NCBI RefSeq assembly: GCF_014356525.2
Contig: NC_052504.1
Coordinates: 100,341,940-100,405,939 of the forward strand
Origin: Nilaparvata lugens
Taxonomy: Eukaryota; Arthropoda; Insecta; Hemiptera; Delphacidae
Length of the DNA stretch: 64,000 nt
Direction: 5' to 3'
The notes below the pieces were generated by a model, which was not told the DNA's origin, ran no database searches, and saw only the letters and a list, made by a program, of their open reading frames with translations. Position numbers and translations under genes: made by a program. Of the stretch, positions 62,554 to 64,000 are shown piece after piece; position 1 is the stretch's first letter, and the number at the start of each line of letters is the position of its first letter.

Positions 62554-62705
62554 TCAAACATCAATAATCATATCGGAATCCAAGAGCTCTTGTATAGGAT
62601 ACATTGGTGTTTCCACTAACCAGTTGGAAAGTTTCATTTTAAATCTATCTGTGGACTCATTTATTGAGCTTAGAGGTAACTTATTATACAGTTTCAGACA
62701 TTCTT
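62554..62705 (-). pseudogene. LINE ORF2 C-terminal relic
   Basis: Minus strand: CLKLYNKLPLSSINESTDRF, then a KMKLSNWLVE segment and a stop at 62,554-62,556. This is the LYNKLP...FKxxLxxWL tail typical of CR1/Jockey-like LINE proteins. A 3' UTR follows to about 62,310, where AATAAATTTT (plus-strand view) marks the end. No RT domain. Confidence 0.65.
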
Positions 62706-63124
62706 GTAGATTACATAATCCTCATAGATTCTATTAGATTGAGCATAACTTATCATATACATGATGAACATAATATGTGTTAGTCAAGTTCCGTTCAATC
62801 TAATAGAATCTATAAGAATCAAGTTATTGACATTTTGTTTATAACTCTGGTGTAAATCCAGCTTCGCACTCTCACCCGAACAGCACAGTAATAATAGATA
62901 GTACACGACAGTAATTGGCTTGAGTTAACAAGAAATCGGCTTGAAACTTGGGACATGAACTACCTTTACAATATCTTCTTATGCTATCTCTTTTCCATTA
63001 TAATTATTTCTTCATTCTCTTATATATGGTTTTATTCCTGTAAATATCTGGGAGTATTTGTTCAGCTCAGCGTTGCTTGCAAAGTTGGATTTCATTTATA
63101 TAGAATAATTTCGGCAATCCTCTA

Positions 63125-63210
63125 TGAAAGTGACAATGCAGAGAGAGAATCGGCAACGTTGTTCGTCTGTCTTTCTCAACTGTCATTTCAAGGTGGACCT
63201 CACTATAGCA
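63125..63210 (-). mobile_element. Family A partial copy (right end)
   Basis: GAGAATCGGCAACGTTGTTC and catttcaaggtggacctcactatag. Confidence 0.7.
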
Positions 63211-63469
63211 TCAACTCAGTAGCTCATTACTGCATGAGGAGCCAACTAAATTTTATAGTTCAATAGTATTATAATAAAAGCAATATTTACAACCTCAAAT
63301 GAAAATATAATATCAAGTACCGGGCCTGGCTCTGGAGTACAGAAGCATAGGAAGTTCATTATGAGAGAAGAAATTATAAAATTATTTATAGTTCATACAG
63401 AAATGTTCTACTCAATTACAGTGAAATGAGACTAATTCCTAGAAGAATGCAAAAATTTTCCTCAGGAAT

Positions 63470-63605
63470 GCCCGGTTGAACAGAAGCCGGTTGAATTTTC
63501 ATCCTGATTAATTTCACTTGAACTAAATCAGAGAAGACCATTTCAAAAAATGGTTCCACTGGAATTAATGGGGATTGAAAATAACCCGGCTTTTTTGCAA
63601 CCGGC
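63470..63605. mobile_element. Hairpin MITE S (~135 bp)
   Basis: GCCCGGTTGAACAGAAGCCG, TTTTCATCCTGATTAATTTC and GAAGACCATTT mirror AAATGGTTCCAC, GGAATTAATGGGGATTGAAA and CCCGGCTTTTTTGCAACCGG. Nearly the whole element is one inverted repeat. Confidence 0.7.
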
Positions 63606-63819
63606 ATCAAGTACCTGATTGAATGATTACAAAAGTTTAACACCTGAGTCATAATTTTGACTCAGTCCCACACACATGAACTCGCTCACTCACTTCCACC
63701 ATCATCAGACGACGAAATAATTATTATCATCTGTTTTCCCAAGGATGAATAATAATAATTATCATTCTAATGTCATCCAGCGATTCTTCCCAGGGATGAG
63801 ACCTAGTGCAATCGAATTT

Positions 63820-64000
63820 TGATATTATAAACCAACTATGATCTGAATTTCGTGAGAATCGTTAGAGCCGTTTTCGAGATCCGGTGAAATACAAACTAAA
63901 TAGAAATTGCTCGTTTAATAGTATAGGATGGAGGTGTAATGCGGGTTGCATATACGTCTCCTTACCAATTTTTAGTGTAATGCGGGTTGCATATACGTTT
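63820..64000 (+). repeat. Family D-like piece and terminal tandem pair
   Basis: GAATCGTTAGAGCCGTTTTC matches the D/LINE-like conserved block. GTGTAATGCGGGTTGCATAT occurs at about 63,933 and again at 63,976, 43 bp apart, running off the end of the window. Confidence 0.55.

Larger units (their letters stand above)
61506..62864. mobile_element. TIR element K (~1.36 kb) nested in H
   Basis: Left end AAGCTGCGTTCACACTAAAG, CTATTAACAAAATGTGAATAA. Right end inverse AAGCTGGATTTACACCAGAG, TTATAAACAAAATGTCAATAA. The TIRs span ~40 bp. Inside are a nested hairpin (about 61,571-61,672), a LINE 3' end (62,300-62,705) and a 20-bp inverted pair (TCTATTAGATTGA / TCAATCTAATAGA). No transposase frame is seen. 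Confidence 0.65.
61375..62997. mobile_element. Family H MITE split by TIR element K
   Basis: Left half: AAAAGATATCTCATGGTATA...TCTTATACTGTGCCGTTCTA. Right half from 62,865: CACTCTCACCCG, ACAGTAATAATAGATAGTA...ATGCTATCTCTTTTCC. Joined, they give the order seen at 43.6 kb. Confidence 0.7.

Overview
The window looks like gene-poor, AT-rich DNA from an insect nuclear genome. It contains introns' worth of repeats, Helitron, piggyBac, mariner-like and non-LTR relics, an LTR retrotransposon, CT/GA simple repeats and one 100-N assembly gap. A hemipteran, possibly a planthopper such as Nilaparvata, is my best guess. That rests on the general style of the repeats and is inference only. I see no intact host protein-coding gene, rRNA or functional tRNA. 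Nearly all short open frames are by-products of CT/GA tracts or repeats. The one convincing long reading frame (924 codons, minus strand, 32,499-35,273) is the gag gene of a retrotransposon.

Layout. 1-9 kb: nested MITEs (family A, TIR starting TAGTGAGGTCCACGTTATAA; family H foldback), a 5'-truncated LINE, CT tracts and a diverged five-unit satellite. 9-18 kb: assembly gap, CT minisatellites, family C, a 0.9 kb foldback element and a ~95-bp satellite broken up by MITEs. 18-29 kb: tandemly amplified MITE ends, a transposase C-terminal relic, B-family foldbacks, a piggyBac-like element with TTAA ends and relic transposase, SINE/LINE-tail family E copies and a 667-bp non-autonomous Helitron. 29.4-37.7 kb: an 8.3 kb LTR retrotransposon with ~2 kb LTRs, 4-bp AGTT target duplication, Gag only and no pol, sitting in a GA tract. 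38-50 kb: GA tracts, families C, D, E, H, L, N, P, Q, and family A copies that have grown into a ~110-bp tandem array. 50-55 kb: a second piggyBac-like copy between inverted Helitron-like copies, a complete B foldback, and a 1.56 kb Helitron with internal duplications. 55-64 kb: LINE 3' ends, D, Q and B copies, and a MITE split by a TIR element.

The nesting gives relative ages and exact boundaries in several places: LINE in A, H in that LINE, A in H with TA duplication, D in N, C in a Helitron-like repeat, M in L.

The most interesting signal is a hairpin architecture that recurs in at least five repeat families with no other obvious sequence similarity: outer stem of 3-4 bp, tandem G.A/A.G mismatch, inner stem of 2-4 bp, GNA-type loop, then the mirror image. 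It lies at the 3' end of a Helitron and at the end or centre of other elements. Two copies of one family differ in a way that keeps it foldable. A second strong signal is the primer-binding region of the LTR element, which holds tandem copies resembling the 3' end of tRNA-Lys and, just inside the LTR, a segment resembling the 5' two-thirds of the same tRNA. All family letters (A-S) are labels used only in this answer.
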